NCBI GenBank assembly: GCA_946811695.1
Contig: OX328124.1
Location: 27,485,448-27,549,447 of the forward strand
Origin: Gonocerus acuteangulatus
Lineage: Eukaryota; Arthropoda; Insecta; Hemiptera; Coreidae
DNA: 64,000 nucleotides
Reading direction: 5' to 3'
Position 1 is the first letter of the stretch; the number at the start of each line of letters is the position of its first letter. Made by a program: the position numbers and the translations under genes. Of this stretch, positions 44,602-55,400 are shown piece by piece. The notes under the pieces were generated by a model. It had not been told where the DNA came from. It was given only the letters and a program-made list of their open reading frames with translations, and searched no databases.

Positions 44602-44673
44602 GTCTGTAGTTCATTTATGAAAAATTTTCAATCAAAATTTGTGAACTAAAATAAGTCAAATCTCCTTAAACAG

Positions 44674-44797
44674 AACCTGTGAGTGCGAAGGGACCCATAT
44701 TTTCGACAGATGTCCAGAGCAGCACATTTACCAGGAAATTTGGGCAAAGTTTTGCTTTGTTATGTCAGGCACAAGCTTCTCCGAGCCCAGAATTTAG
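44674..44797 (+). CDS. Dscam1: Dscam1 alternative exon 6.12
   Basis: 124 nt, 72 nt past exon 6.11. Encodes EPVSAKGPIFSTDVQSSTFT, RKFGQSFALLCQAQASPSPE and FR. Ends the EPVS subgroup. Donor GTAGAA. Confidence 0.95.
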
Positions 44798-45897
44798 GTA
44801 GAATACCTAACTTAAAATTATTCATTTTTATCTTGTAAACTCACTTATCATTATTTCAACAAGACTTACTTTAAAAAACATATTTAACTCAAAGCTATGA
44901 ATAATTTCAAAATCAGAAATTATGAATTAGTTGTGTGAATTAGGGATCTTTCTCGGAAAGTAATTTAAAAAAAAAGTAACAACGATGCCCTACATTTCTG
45001 AAAATAAAGTCATCAGAGTTTAATCATCTGCCTGAATTGAATGATGTGATGTTACTTTAAAAGTTGAATGTTTGTTACTAAAGTTTTGATCTCTATTGCC
45101 CTTATTAATTGATTAAAAACAATAATTTCAATAGGCCTCCGGAGAAGTTTTTAAACAATAGACCAAAATGCCAGCTATAAAAACTACTGGGATCACTTCA
45201 TTACTAACCTAAAGTTTATCTAAATATTCTATCATTTTATTTCCTCTACGAGAAATTTTAGTACATAAATTTCATGTGGGAAAAATTAAAAAAAAAAAAA
45301 ATATCCTATAGACTTAAGTGAATGTGGCCAAAAGATTTATTCAATGATTTTGGAAATATGATACCATATAAAAAACTTCCATTGCTGTAGGTTGTGCTGT
45401 AGAGCTTTCCCCCACTTTAAGTGATCTTTAAAGAATAAACATGATTTTATATCGGAGCTAATGATCTAAACAGCCTATGGACCAAATATAAAATTTAAAA
45501 TAAATAGTTCATTTCATTAGTGATATTACCGTTTATATGGCTGTAAAGTCTTAATTAAATAGAAACTAATAGTGGCATAAGGAAATAATTCAAATCTTAA
45601 AGGTTTTGAAATTGTTTACTTTGGTGCATTAAATGTTTGGGGATTCAATCAAATGTTCTTTTAAAATGAATACTTACTTGTAATGTAGTACTATTTTTGT
45701 ATGTAAAAATCATCAAAAAAAATATAGACAATGAATAAATGATTGTCCTATGTATTAGTCTTATTTTGAAAGATCCGTCAAAGAAATATTCCAATTATTA
45801 ATTTTTCAAAAACGTGACAAATTGAATTTCTAGACTTTTCATGCATATATCTTTTAAAAATGAGCAGGATTTAATTCTTGAAAATATTCTTGGTCAG
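44798..45897. other. Intron between exons 6.12 and 6.13
   Basis: AT-rich; nothing recognised. Confidence 0.5.
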
Positions 45898-46021
45898 ATC
45901 CTGTTGGGAGCAGTAGTCCAAAGTTCACATCCGTTCTTACACTCCTTGCATTTTCCATCCACGAAGGAGTCGGAGTCACCTTACTGTGTCCTGCGCAAGC
46001 ATTTCCTGTTCCATCATTCAG
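45898..46021 (+). CDS. Dscam1: Dscam1 alternative exon 6.13
   Basis: 124 nt after TTGGTCAG. Encodes DPVGSSSPKFTSVLTLLAFS, IHEGVGVTLLCPAQAFPVPS and FR. A long frame in another phase (45841-46119) overlaps it and is a shadow. Donor GTAGGG. Confidence 0.94.
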
Positions 46022-46470
46022 GTAGGGACAACCGGCTAAACATTCTTCCCTTTTTTTTTACATATAAGAACACAATAGCCGCCCCTATGCCCACTTATGG
46101 CCTAATAGGCCAAATATAGGTTGTATATATTACCTTAATCATATTTCATTATCATTTTTGCGTTATTTAAGAAACTCATCAGAAATTCCAAAACTGCTCA
46201 TATCTATTGATATGTTTTTTTATAATACTTCCTCTGCTCCAAGCATAACCAAAATTTATATTTGGTTTGAATGCATTTCAAATATACGGCAAATTTTTTT
46301 ACTCAGTCCATTGTTGAGGAGTCAACAAAACTAAAACCCTAGTTTTTCCACTTTTCTTGGAAATTCTATCACCTTGAAAGTGTTTTTATTAAAAATATTT
46401 ATATGAAGTATTCCTAGAAGCCTATTATCACAAAACCATAAGTGCTAAGGTTTGTTTTGCATGAATTTCA

Positions 46471-46507
<37 letters not shown>

Positions 46508-47285
46508 AGTGACATGGTAGGCGGATTCTGTTGAATAAGCAATTTGATCTTTCATTTTAGACAAAGTTTTTTTGTGCTAAATTTCATTGAAATCGGATAA
46601 TTTTTGTAGGCAGTAAAGGGAGAACGGTCATTTTTATGTCTAGCCAAAAACAAACGACTGATTTTCTGTGACTTATTGATTATAAAATATCAACATTGTG
46701 AATTTTCTCAGATCACAAAGTTAGTTGATCAAAATCAGGGGGGTATGTGTTGTCACCACGTTCCCCTGTTCACCTTGAGGGACCTTTATGCAGACTTTCG
46801 ATACTGTTCATTCCTGTGATTGTCTCAACATGTTCTTCTTTTTTCTGAAGCTGAAGGTCAAATTTGAATGAGGTTGAATTTTGAAGCTGCTTTGCTTCAG
46901 TCAGAGAACTGAGATGTACTTGCTGGTTGTTTGAGTCCATGATTCTTTTGAATATCTGCAGCAGGCCTCCCCGTTATTGCAACAACTCTAGATTAAACTG
47001 GTGATCTACTTATCCAGAGTCCACATTGTACAATGATAGGCCCTGTAAACCCTCGCAAGGTTGATGTTAGATGATGTTCTTTGAAAATAATTAATCATTA
47101 CAATTATTGATTTTTACATAATAATCTAACAAGGTTAAAGAAATGTGAATAAAAATTGTATTCTAATAATACCAAGATTTAAAATAAACATTGATGTTTA
47201 CAGTGTTGAATACAGATACATTTGGTTTGATTTATGAATGATCTATATATAAATGATTGAAGGGAAGTATTGTTTTTATTACGCT
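46022..47285. other. Intron between exons 6.13 and 6.14
   Basis: 46190-46600 is a diverged copy of the repeat at 17030-17620, with poly(A) at 46475-46505. 46700-47050 is less AT-rich and carries a 56-codon minus-strand frame (46770-46940, starts MDSNNQQVHLSSLTEAK). That frame is unrecognised. Confidence 0.5.
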
Positions 47286-47307
47286 AGGGTACCTTCGTCC
47301 CAACATT
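47286..47307 (+). promoter_or_regulatory. Putative selector, exon 6.14
   Basis: GGGTACC and TCCCAACATT, separated by TTCG, lie 69-90 nt upstream of exon 6.14. Both blocks are exact complements of the intron 5 element at 29772-29798, with a small internal loop. Confidence 0.6.
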
Positions 47308-47375
47308 TTATTTTATTTATGAAGGATAAAAAAAAAAAGAAGTAATGGAAAGTCCTTTTTTTTTCGAGGTTATAG

Positions 47376-47499
47376 AAGCCGCAGGCGCAAAGAGACCAAC
47401 TTTTTCATTGGAATCTGATGTTATCTCATTAAAGAAAAAAAATGGTCAAAGTATCGGACTAACCTGCGTGGCCCAGGGGTTCCCTGTACCTTCTTTCAG
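47376..47499 (+). CDS. Dscam1: Dscam1 alternative exon 6.14
   Basis: 124 nt after GTTATAG. Encodes EAAGAKRPTFSLESDVISLK, KKNGQSIGLTCVAQGFPVPS and FR. Differs from 6.15 at three residues only. The opening EAAG replaces EPVG or DPLG. Donor GTAGCA. Confidence 0.95.
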
Positions 47500-49007
47500 G
47501 TAGCAGTAATAAAATTCCCTTGGTCGAGTTTATGGTTTTCATGCACTTTTCATTAATATTTGTGTTTAAAAATTGTATTGCGCCTTTCAGAAAAAGTAAA
47601 TTATTAGAAGTTAGAAATTAAATGAGACTATTCAGTATGCTGTTGTTAACCACTAAGATACACATTACCTAGTCAGCAAATAATAAAAATAAAATAAATT
47701 ACATTAAAAAAATATATAAATGAAATATAATGTTAATTAATTAATTAATGTATTAATATTAAAGTACGTACCATCTTCTAGTAAAACGTATACTTCAAAA
47801 AGATTATTAGAAATATTATCTCCTATTGTAATAAATTTCATCAATAGTAATGATATAATACAAAAATATGAGTGAAGAAGAATTTATGATAATTAATACA
47901 CATTAAATCATTTTTTTGTCCGCAACTTTTTTATGAGACATTTTTAAATACTGTAGATTGGGAATTTACAGCAGTGTTGGGCATACTGTTGGAAATCGTT
48001 TTATAATGCTTACTACATTTTTACACAGCTTGAACCAAGAAAAATGACTAAAGTACCAATATTTCTATATGTTTCCCATTCACTAGAATTTACTTGAACT
48101 CACAATGCCTCAAATCATTTCTAATTGAATGTTCTGCACAATGTTGTACTTCAGGATGTCAATTTTGTGTCACATACTGTGTGAATGTATTTTAAAGATG
48201 CATTGGACACACATTAGTGTGTCCTCCTCAGTTTTTGAAATACCTCTTCATTAGCTTCTCTTTGATAGTTTTAATGGGGATGAATCTTCTATAGATAGCT
48301 TCTATTTTATCTTAGTGATCGTAAATTACTCAGAAGTTTGTTATTAATATTAAACAAAATATTTGGTTTGTCAAAATATTGAATACACTTAGCTAGACAA
48401 TCTTATTCGACTACCCTTTGTTCCAGATGTATACCACACAGTGTAGTTTAGTCTAGTAATTTATTAGAATGAATTTTGCCTTCTACGATTACAGCTATTC
48501 CAGTCCTAAAAATATTCTTTGTTTCACAGTAAGAAGTGTTTCAGAATTCGATACCAAGTACTAAGCAAAAGTTCCTTCACAAAACACGATGGCTTTTGTG
48601 TTATTTCAATTTCATCTTGTTAATATGAAATAAATCTAGTTCTTTATTTTTGAAGATGAAGTAGATTAATTTCTTGAGTACTTTGAGATCTGATTTGTCT
48701 CATGAAATTCTAAGGCTGTATGTTTTAACCTTGAGTCTAATATATTTTTCTTTTGAAATGAATGGTTTCTACTATTCATTTGAAACTTGCCACTGTTTTC
48801 ATAATAAACATTTAAAATAAAACTCGTGAATTAACATTTTATTTGTATTATACAAAACCATTTTAAATAAACATTGGTATTTATATTGTTGCATATTGGC
48901 ATATTTCATCCAAGTGATTTCATTGAGCATATTTCATTGAGTGGTTTATATAAATGGTTTATTATAAACTTCTGATGAGAAGCATACAGAAATGTTTTCA
49001 TTGTGCT
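47500..49007. other. Intron between exons 6.14 and 6.15
   Basis: AT-rich; nothing recognised apart from the flanks duplicated with the two exons. Confidence 0.5.
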
Positions 49008-49029
49008 AGGGTACCTTTGTCCCAACATT
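49008..49029 (+). promoter_or_regulatory. Putative selector, exon 6.15
   Basis: GGGTACC and TCCCAACATT, separated by TTTG, lie 64-85 nt upstream of exon 6.15. It was duplicated together with the exon from the 6.14 unit, or the reverse. Confidence 0.6.
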
Positions 49030-49092
49030 TTGTTTGTATTTATGAAGATTGAAAATAAGTAATTGTACATCACCTTTTTTTCGAGGGTTTAG

Positions 49093-49216
49093 AAGCAGCA
49101 GGTGCTAAAAGGCCAACATTTTCAATGGAATTCGATGTTATCTCATTAAAGAAAAAAAATGGTCAGAGTATCGGATTAACCTGCCTGGCCCAGGGGTTCC
49201 CTGTACCTTCATTCAG
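49093..49216 (+). CDS. Dscam1: Dscam1 alternative exon 6.15
   Basis: 124 nt after GGTTTAG. Encodes EAAGAKRPTFSMEFDVISLK, KKNGQSIGLTCLAQGFPVPS and FR. Youngest duplicate pair with 6.14. Donor GTAGCA. Confidence 0.95.
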
Positions 49217-49488
49217 GTAGCAATAATAAAATTCTCTTCATCGTGTTATGCTTTTCATATTTTCTTCGGTTATATTTGTTTTTACAAATTTTAGTGATTT
49301 ATTTCGGCAACCATAGGGTTCAGAAATTATAATAATTGTTATGAACAAGAATGGAAGCTTTTGGTTTATTTTTTCAACGTTTTTATAACATAAGTAGGAT
49401 TCATTAAAAGTGAATTTTAAATTAATAATTAACCCACGAATTAAGGAATTTTATCATAAATTCTATCAAATCATAACCGTATTATTAG

Positions 49489-49612
49489 ATCCGGCTGGAT
49501 CAAAAGCTCCTGCTGTACCCGCTGACCTTCGTAAAGCATGGATCGAGAGAAAGGAATTCGAAGATCTTAGCCTGCACTGCAATTGCCAGGCCCATCCGAT
49601 ACCCTCATTCAG
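49489..49612 (+). CDS. Dscam1: Dscam1 alternative exon 6.16
   Basis: 124 nt after TTATTAG. Encodes DPAGSKAPAVPADLRKAWIE, RKEFEDLSLHCNCQAHPIPS and FR. An extra cysteine (HCNCQ) sits two residues after the conserved one. Donor GTACTC. The next exon follows after only 32 nt. Confidence 0.95.
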
Positions 49613-49644
49613 GTACTCTTAATATTTTCATTTTGTCTCTTTAG

Positions 49645-49768
49645 ATCCCGTTGGGGCGAAAGGGCCTACTTTTTCTTCAGAAGCTAGACGAGTTTGGTTT
49701 GACAAAGTGATCAATCATAATTTTGCACTTTTATGTGAAGCCCAATCATATCCGGCACCTTCATACAG
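49645..49768 (+). CDS. Dscam1: Dscam1 alternative exon 6.17
   Basis: 124 nt after CTCTTTAG. Encodes DPVGAKGPTFSSEARRVWFD, KVINHNFALLCEAQSYPAPS and YR. The 32-nt spacer before it is too short for normal intron removal. Donor GTAATA. Confidence 0.95.
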
Positions 49769-49852
49769 GTAATAATCTATATGAAATCTCTTCTTGAAAA
49801 GGATGGTAGAAATTTGGCCATGATAATTTCTTTAGGAAAAAAAAAAAAAAAA

Positions 49853-50197
49853 AATATCAGTCCCGTAACAGGCCACGAGGGCCCTGAGGGGCAGATACTA
49901 TAGAGGTATCTGATTCATGACCATACGGCACATTAGGGAGATAGTGTGGTCAGTACTATGCTCCGGCCGCCTGATTTTCCCCTTGGCTGCTTCGACTGCT
50001 AGAGTCATTAGCACCAACCAAGGTACCCATTATTAAATTAATTAAAGGCTGGGTTGGCCTAGGGACGGTCAGGGAGGCCGAATTCAACCCATGAACGAAG
50101 ACACTAGAAGAAAAAATCTTTAGTGCTTGCTCGGGATTTGAACTCAGGCCTCCAGCTTATTAGTCCAGTGCTCTACCACTGAGCTAACCTCGCCCCC
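49853..50197 (-). repeat. tRNA-derived SINE, family D
   Basis: On the minus strand a clear tRNA-like head (GGTTAGCTCAGTGGTAGAGC, box B GAGTTCAAATCCCG) leads into a longer body. A fragment of the body occurs at 748-842. Confidence 0.8.
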
Positions 50198-50371
50198 AAT
50201 TTCTTTAGAAAGCAATACAAATTATGGGGAGAAAATAAGTATTAACAACATTACTTGACCATATAATGATTAAAAATAATAAATAAAAACACGAAAAGAG
50301 ATCCAAGATTTAGCTTTTCTTTATGGAATATAAAGATCTTTTGAGACTATTTGTCTCACTTTTAGTATTCT

Positions 50372-50790
50372 AGTTGGGTTGAGGAGAATCCACAGATTTA
50401 TCTTTTCTTCGTTGAAAGAATTGATCTTTCAAGAATACAATCTAATCTTCAGTACTTTGGAAGGATACAAAAATATGGTAAAACCTTGTCAGTGTTAAAT
50501 AGGTAAGCCTTTATTTGAATACAGTTTAAAAACTACATAATATTTAAAAATTGCATTTATAAGAAACCTATACCAACAAAGAAGAGAGATGGAATAAGTT
50601 TGTTGGTTTAGATTGTTTAAATATTTTTTTAGTTTTTTAATGGGTATTTTTCAGGCTTTAACTATTTAATATTGTAAAGGTTTAACCATATTTTGTGTCC
50701 TTCCAAAGTACTGAAGATTAGATTGTATTCTTGAAAGATCAATTCTTTCAACGAAGAAAAGATAAATCTGTGATTCTCCTCAACCCAACT
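50372..50790. mobile_element. Inverted-repeat element
   Basis: Arms of about 115 bp (AGTTGGGTTGAGGAGAATC, TTGAAAGAATTGATCTTTCA and ATTGTATTCTTGAAAGATCA in inverted order) flank a spacer of about 190 bp. The tips AGTTGGG and CCCAACT are the element ends or close to them. Confidence 0.8.
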
Positions 50791-51333
50791 GCCTCGGTTC
50801 CTTGCCTGAGCCTTTGTTGAATCTAGTTGCTCTTTTTTCTCACTCAAGCCATCCATGACCTGCATCGGTGTTTTTCTTGGCCCTGATATTCGTTCATTTC
50901 ACAAACCTGAAAAACCTCTTAAGTTGCTTCTTCTGAAAGGTCTCAGTTGAGAATACCAACGCCTTTCTTGTCCTGTCATTTCTGACAAGATCTCTCCGAG
51001 TTTGGCTTGCTACTTTTCTAAGACGGTCCATCCCAATTGCAGTGAAATATTTGGCCAACTGATTTTAAAATAGTAAGTGGTTTTGCTGAAACTAAGAAGC
51101 CACTCCTTCTTGTCTTGTGTTGAGACTTTCCACGCTTCACTTGACATCTTGCTATCCTTCTGTTTGTTTCGTATTCACTGTCTTCTCAAATTCTAATCAT
51201 TTTATGACGTCTTGATGCACCTATACAGCATTTTACTGCATGACTCATAGGTAAACAGAAAGAGTTTTATAAAAACCTACAACTACTATTAAATTGAATG
51301 CTCTTACATTTTTATAGATAACAATGTAAAAAC
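50791..51333. other. Less AT-rich stretch with a small minus-strand frame
   Basis: Base composition is more coding-like than the surroundings. A 45-codon minus-strand frame at 50894-51031 starts MDRLRKVASQTRRDLVRND. No domain is recognised; it is perhaps a decayed mobile-element gene. Confidence 0.4.
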
Positions 51334-51412
51334 AGGGTCTCCCCATGGTCTAGTGGGTAAAGCATTAGATTTCCATGTGGGAAATGTGGGTTCGAGTCCC
51401 ACCGGCTAGTTT
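51334..51412 (+). repeat. Family C SINE head fragment
   Basis: GGTCTCCCCATGGTCTAGTG with box B GGTTCGAGTCCCAC, matching the heads at 14054 and 62044. The body beyond is replaced by the fold-back at 51413-51695. Confidence 0.7.
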
Positions 51413-51695
51413 ATAACAAAATTTTATAGGAGAATTAGATAGATAAATTCTCTGGTTAGCTTTTACATTTTTTTTATGGCGCATCGACATCTTGGCCATT
51501 AGCGCCGGCATCCTGTTGCAGGGAGGAATTTTCTCAACGAGTCTTTAGATGAGAAAATTCCTCGCTGCACCAGGATGTCGGCGCTAATGGTCACAATGCC
51601 GATGCACCGTAAACAAAAAAAAAAAAAATTTGAAAGCTAAACAGAAAATTTAGAGAATTCATCTAATTCTCCTTTAAAATTTTGTTATAAAATGG
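51413..51695. repeat. Inverted duplication carrying two SINE tails
   Basis: The two arms mirror each other: AACAAAATTTTATAGGAGAA outside, GGCGCATCGACATCTTGGCC and CGGCATCCTG inside. Each arm contains the GGCGCTAATG...GCGCCGTAAA SINE tail, so two elements ended up tail-out and head-in. Confidence 0.75.
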
Positions 51696-51879
51696 GTTCC
51701 TTTTAAAATTTCCGAAGTCGTTTCTTTAGAAATTTAGACCTTCTAATAATTTTAACTGATTTTAAAGTATAAACATAATGGTCAGACTAGAACATGAATG
51801 GTGACTTTTCGATTAAACGGGCCGCAGGTGTAAACATTCTAAAATAAGTTAATTTTATTAATTTAAATATGAATATTAG

Positions 51880-52003
51880 ATCCAGTGGGGACCAAAGCTC
51901 CTAGTATACCATTCAAAGACACTAAAATATGGTTGATAGCACATACACGAGAGGATTTCAGCATTCAATGCCTGGCCCAGGGTTTCCCAGTTCCAAGTTT
52001 CAG
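51880..52003 (+). CDS. Dscam1: Dscam1 alternative exon 6.18
   Basis: 124 nt after AATATTAG. Encodes DPVGTKAPSIPFKDTKIWLI, AHTREDFSIQCLAQGFPVPS and FR. Donor GTAAAT. Confidence 0.95.
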
Positions 52004-52876
52004 GTAAATAATGCTAGTGTATTAATAATTAGCTTACGTAGCAATCATTAATTTTATTCGTCCAAGTAAAATGGAGAGTGCCACTGGCATACTTCCTAAA
52101 ACTTGTATTTATTATCATTATCAATCTGATAAATATACTATCATCAAAAGATGTTCTCTAGAGTTTGGAACCTCTTTGTGCTCTACTTCAAAATTCAGTC
52201 AGGTTAATTTAATATAATCATAAAAAATTTAACTATAATATCCTTGATGAAATATTGTCTTTAAGAATGAAATTCATCAACGTAATAGAGACCCTGGTTC
52301 GAATCCAGTCTGGGGTAGGTTGATCTCTTTCAGCATGAGCACGAGATCTTTAAAGCTTCAATTATCTCTTGTGAGAAAGAGCTTCGATCCATTAGGCAGA
52401 TCTTTTCTGTCATTCCAAGCAGTATCCCGTGGACAGAAAATGAAAACCATTTCATGATTAATAAACTAATTTTAAACTAGGTAACCCATTGACAAACCAA
52501 CTTAATTGTTCTTTGAGAATACCATATAAGAAATGTTCCTAATTATTCTTATTTAATTTTTTAGAATGTTATCCAGCGCAAAAATTCTAAACTTAATTAG
52601 GTTAAAATATTTTTGCAAGCCTCCAATATTGTTGTTTATTTCCATCAGTATTACGTTAAATGGTTTCATCTCAGGTGTCTCTTTTGCCCTATTGTTTAAA
52701 AAAGTTGACAGTTTTTCCATTTTTAAATTTTTAATACATGTAAACCAAATGTTCCTTCACAAAACTAAGATATAATAATGACTTTACTACAAAAGAAACT
52801 ACATTCTAATTAATTGACAATTTAAAATAAAGAGATGAAAATAATTAGCCGTTGAGATGATGAGACGTCAATGAAT
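52004..52876. other. Intron after exon 6.18
   Basis: A box B-like GGTTCGAATCCAGTCTGGGG at about 52293 marks a tRNA-SINE remnant reaching to about 52445. The rest is AT-rich. Confidence 0.5.
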
Positions 52877-53874
52877 GGTTGGGAATAGGCTAAGAGAAAA
52901 CGTCTGATTTTCAGAAAAATCGACATTTCAAACATTTCACCATGCTCTTTGGCAGCCTTCGTCAGCTTAAAAATAAACATAACATAAAGAGAATAGTCAA
53001 AACAGTAAACAAAATTTTAAATCATGACATTAGGTTATAGAACATGTTTTTATGTGTATATTAAGTACACAAATGTTTTTATGAACAAATTGAACAGTAT
53101 TTTTATACAGAACTTAGTTAAAAATAAGAACAGAAAATTAACTGAGGACTTAAGTAAACAAAAAAAAAACTAACAGCAAACCCAAGTAATTTTTTTTTAT
53201 TTGGTTCTCTGTTATTTTTTTTTACTTACTCTTACTAAGTAGTGTATAAAACTGCTCTTCAATTTTTTCATAAAACCTTTGTTTACTTAATATGCACACG
53301 AAACGTTTTTACGATTTAGGTCGTTATGATGCTGTTCCGTAATACACTGTTGACCGTTGATGCCGTTCAACATCAATGTTCGCTGGAATCAGCACACTTC
53401 TTGAGCGCCCTGTTTGTTCTTCTTGAGGGCAGATCCAGTCTTCTCAGAGTTATTAACCCAACATATTATCCTATGTATTAACGGAACGGCATCATGACGT
53501 CCTAAATCTTAAAAACCTCGAAACTCCCTATGTGCCGCTGCCAAACTTTCATTGTTTTTAAAAATCATTTTTATGACTAACGCGCACTGTTTTCCATTCT
53601 TTTGATCCATGATTACTGAAATGGCAGACTGTCTATTCATTAACTGTCACCTGCCCATGGCTGCCACTATTCATTTCGAATATTCCCGTTTTTCTGTGTC
53701 ATCCTGTATTTTTATGATTTAAAATTTTGTTTACTGTTTTGATTATTCTCTTTTGAAATTGTGTATATATATATATATTTTTAGCTGAAGAAGACTGCTA
53801 AGGAGCATGCTGAAACGTTAGAAATTTAGATTTTTTTTGAAAATCTGATGATTTCTCTTAGCCGAATCCCAACC
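52877..53874. mobile_element. Non-autonomous element of about 1 kb with inverted ends
   Basis: Left end GGTTGGGAATAGGCTAAGAG and inverted right end GGTTGGGATTCGGCTAAGAG. The interior has further inverted stretches but no transposase frame. A hairpin made only of this family's ends lies at 58551-58684. Confidence 0.8.
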
Positions 53875-53969
53875 TAAATATCTAAAATTTAAATTAAAGT
53901 TTGATTAGGATACATGTCGTTTTGTAATTAGTATCATTATACATCGAGATATTTTAATTTGTTGTGTAG

Positions 53970-54096
53970 ACCCTCTCGGTTCAAAAGCGCCTAAAGTAAG
54001 CCAGAAGGACAAGGGTGTAAATTGGGTCGAAGGAAAGCAACAAGTAGACATTTGTATTCTCTGTGACGCTCAGGGGTTCCCACTTCCCGGCTTCAG
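53970..54096 (+). CDS. Dscam1: Dscam1 alternative exon 6.19
   Basis: 127 nt, one codon longer than usual. Encodes DPLGSKAPKVSQKDKGVNWV, EGKQQVDICILCDAQGFPLP and GFR. An additional cysteine (ICILC) precedes the conserved one by three residues. Donor GTAATT. Confidence 0.95.
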
Positions 54097-54139
54097 GTAA
54101 TTATAGAAACTTGATAATAATATCTCTGGATCTTTCTAG

Positions 54140-54257
54140 ATCCTCTTGGTAGCAAAGCACCGAAAGTTAGGGAGCGCGTGCATTGGCTCGATGTAAATTT
54201 AAAACAAGATACCAGCTTTTTATGCGAAGCTCAAGGATACCCTATGCCAATGTTCAG
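54140..54257 (+). CDS. Dscam1: Dscam1 alternative exon 6.20
   Basis: 118 nt after TTTCTAG, only 43 nt past exon 6.19. Encodes DPLGSKAPKVRERVHWLDVN, LKQDTSFLCEAQGYPMPMFR. Two codons shorter than most variants. Donor GTAACA. Confidence 0.95.
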
Positions 54258-54446
54258 GTAACAATTAATTGTTTTACCTAAAAGATAATTAACTGAGAAG
54301 AAATATTTAACGTGTCAATTTCAATTAAACTGTTTGTATATATATTGGTACTAGTACAGCTTTTGTCTCCAGCCATAGTTTTTTAGGGTTATATTTTGCT
54401 GGAATCTAATCCCCCCTCCTCAGACTTGTGTCCATAAATTGAATAG

Positions 54447-54477
<31 letters not shown>

Positions 54478-54685
54478 TTTCTAAGCAAATAATATTATGT
54501 ACTTTTCATTTTGTTATATGTTATAAATTTTTATTAGAAAATATAAAAAAAAGCTATTAAAGTGATAGAAAGAAGTTAGAGGAAGCAGGAATGAGATTCC
54601 TGCAAAATACAATGCTAAATGCTAAAAAACTACCAGAGACAAAAGCTATCTCAGTAACAAAAATACTTCTCAAAGAAACATTAAG

Positions 54686-54753
<68 letters not shown>

Positions 54754-55075
54754 TTTTTTTTTTATTCGCCAATGCTTCTGCTTGATTTTCAAGTAATAAT
54801 CAGGGCTAAGAGGTTAAGAACTGATATATTACTACTTCATCGTAGTACCACAGATCAATTTTTCATTTCCTTATAGCTCTTTTGAAGGGTTGAAAATCAA
54901 TCAGAAATGTTTAACAAAAGATAATAATAAAAAAAAAATAAAAAAAATAAAAAAAAAAAAAAAATATGTTTTTTTATAAAAAATATGCTTCTATTGTGCC
55001 ATAGTCCTGACTATTTCCATTCTGGTAATTTCCACGATCAACGAACTCTTCTGAGTTATGTATATATATATTTAG
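54258..55075. other. Intron with (TA)n microsatellite
   Basis: (TA)n at 54687-54751, poly(T) at 54448-54472 and A-rich sequence at 54930-54965. Frames coding for repeated Tyr-Ile here are microsatellite artefacts. Confidence 0.7.
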
Positions 55076-55199
55076 ATCCACTAGGTAGCAAAGGGCCAAA
55101 GCTGACTGAAAGTGAACGGCACAAATGGTCCGCAGTGATTGTTGGAGAGGATTTGAATCTTCACTGTGTTGCTCAGGGGTACCCCATTCCTAGCTTTAG
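55076..55199 (+). CDS. Dscam1: Dscam1 alternative exon 6.21
   Basis: 124 nt after ATATTTAG. Encodes DPLGSKGPKLTESERHKWSA, VIVGEDLNLHCVAQGYPIPS and FR. First of a tight triplet (6.21-6.23). Its end CAGGGGTACCCCATTCCTAG is a strong partner for 29772-29798. Donor GTAACA. Confidence 0.95.
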
Positions 55200-55235
55200 G
55201 TAACAAATAGTTTAGTAATTCAAACATTTCTATAG

Positions 55236-55359
55236 AATCATTGGGGACAAAAGCTCCTAGAGTTCTAAAAAAGGAGAAGCACATCTGGATGGATGAACTG
55301 GAGGGGAAGGCTGTAACATTAGCCTGCGAGGCCCAGGGCTATCCTGTACCAAGTTTTAG
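55236..55359 (+). CDS. Dscam1: Dscam1 alternative exon 6.22
   Basis: 124 nt, 36 nt past exon 6.21. Encodes ESLGTKAPRVLKKEKHIWMD, ELEGKAVTLACEAQGYPVPS and FR. Opens ESLG instead of DPLG/EPVG. Donor GTAAAT. Confidence 0.95.
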
Positions 55360-55400
55360 GTAAATTATTTCTTTTGCCATTGATGGACTCTTTTATATAG

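Noticed and set aside
50015..50030. GGTACCC near 50022 as a selector for exon 6.18
   Set aside because: It lies inside a dispersed SINE, 1.8 kb from the exon, and matches for seven bases only.
53860..53875. ATCCCAAC before exon 6.19 as a selector
   Set aside because: The match is eight bases and belongs to the inverted end of the mobile element at 52877-53874, so chance is the simpler reading.
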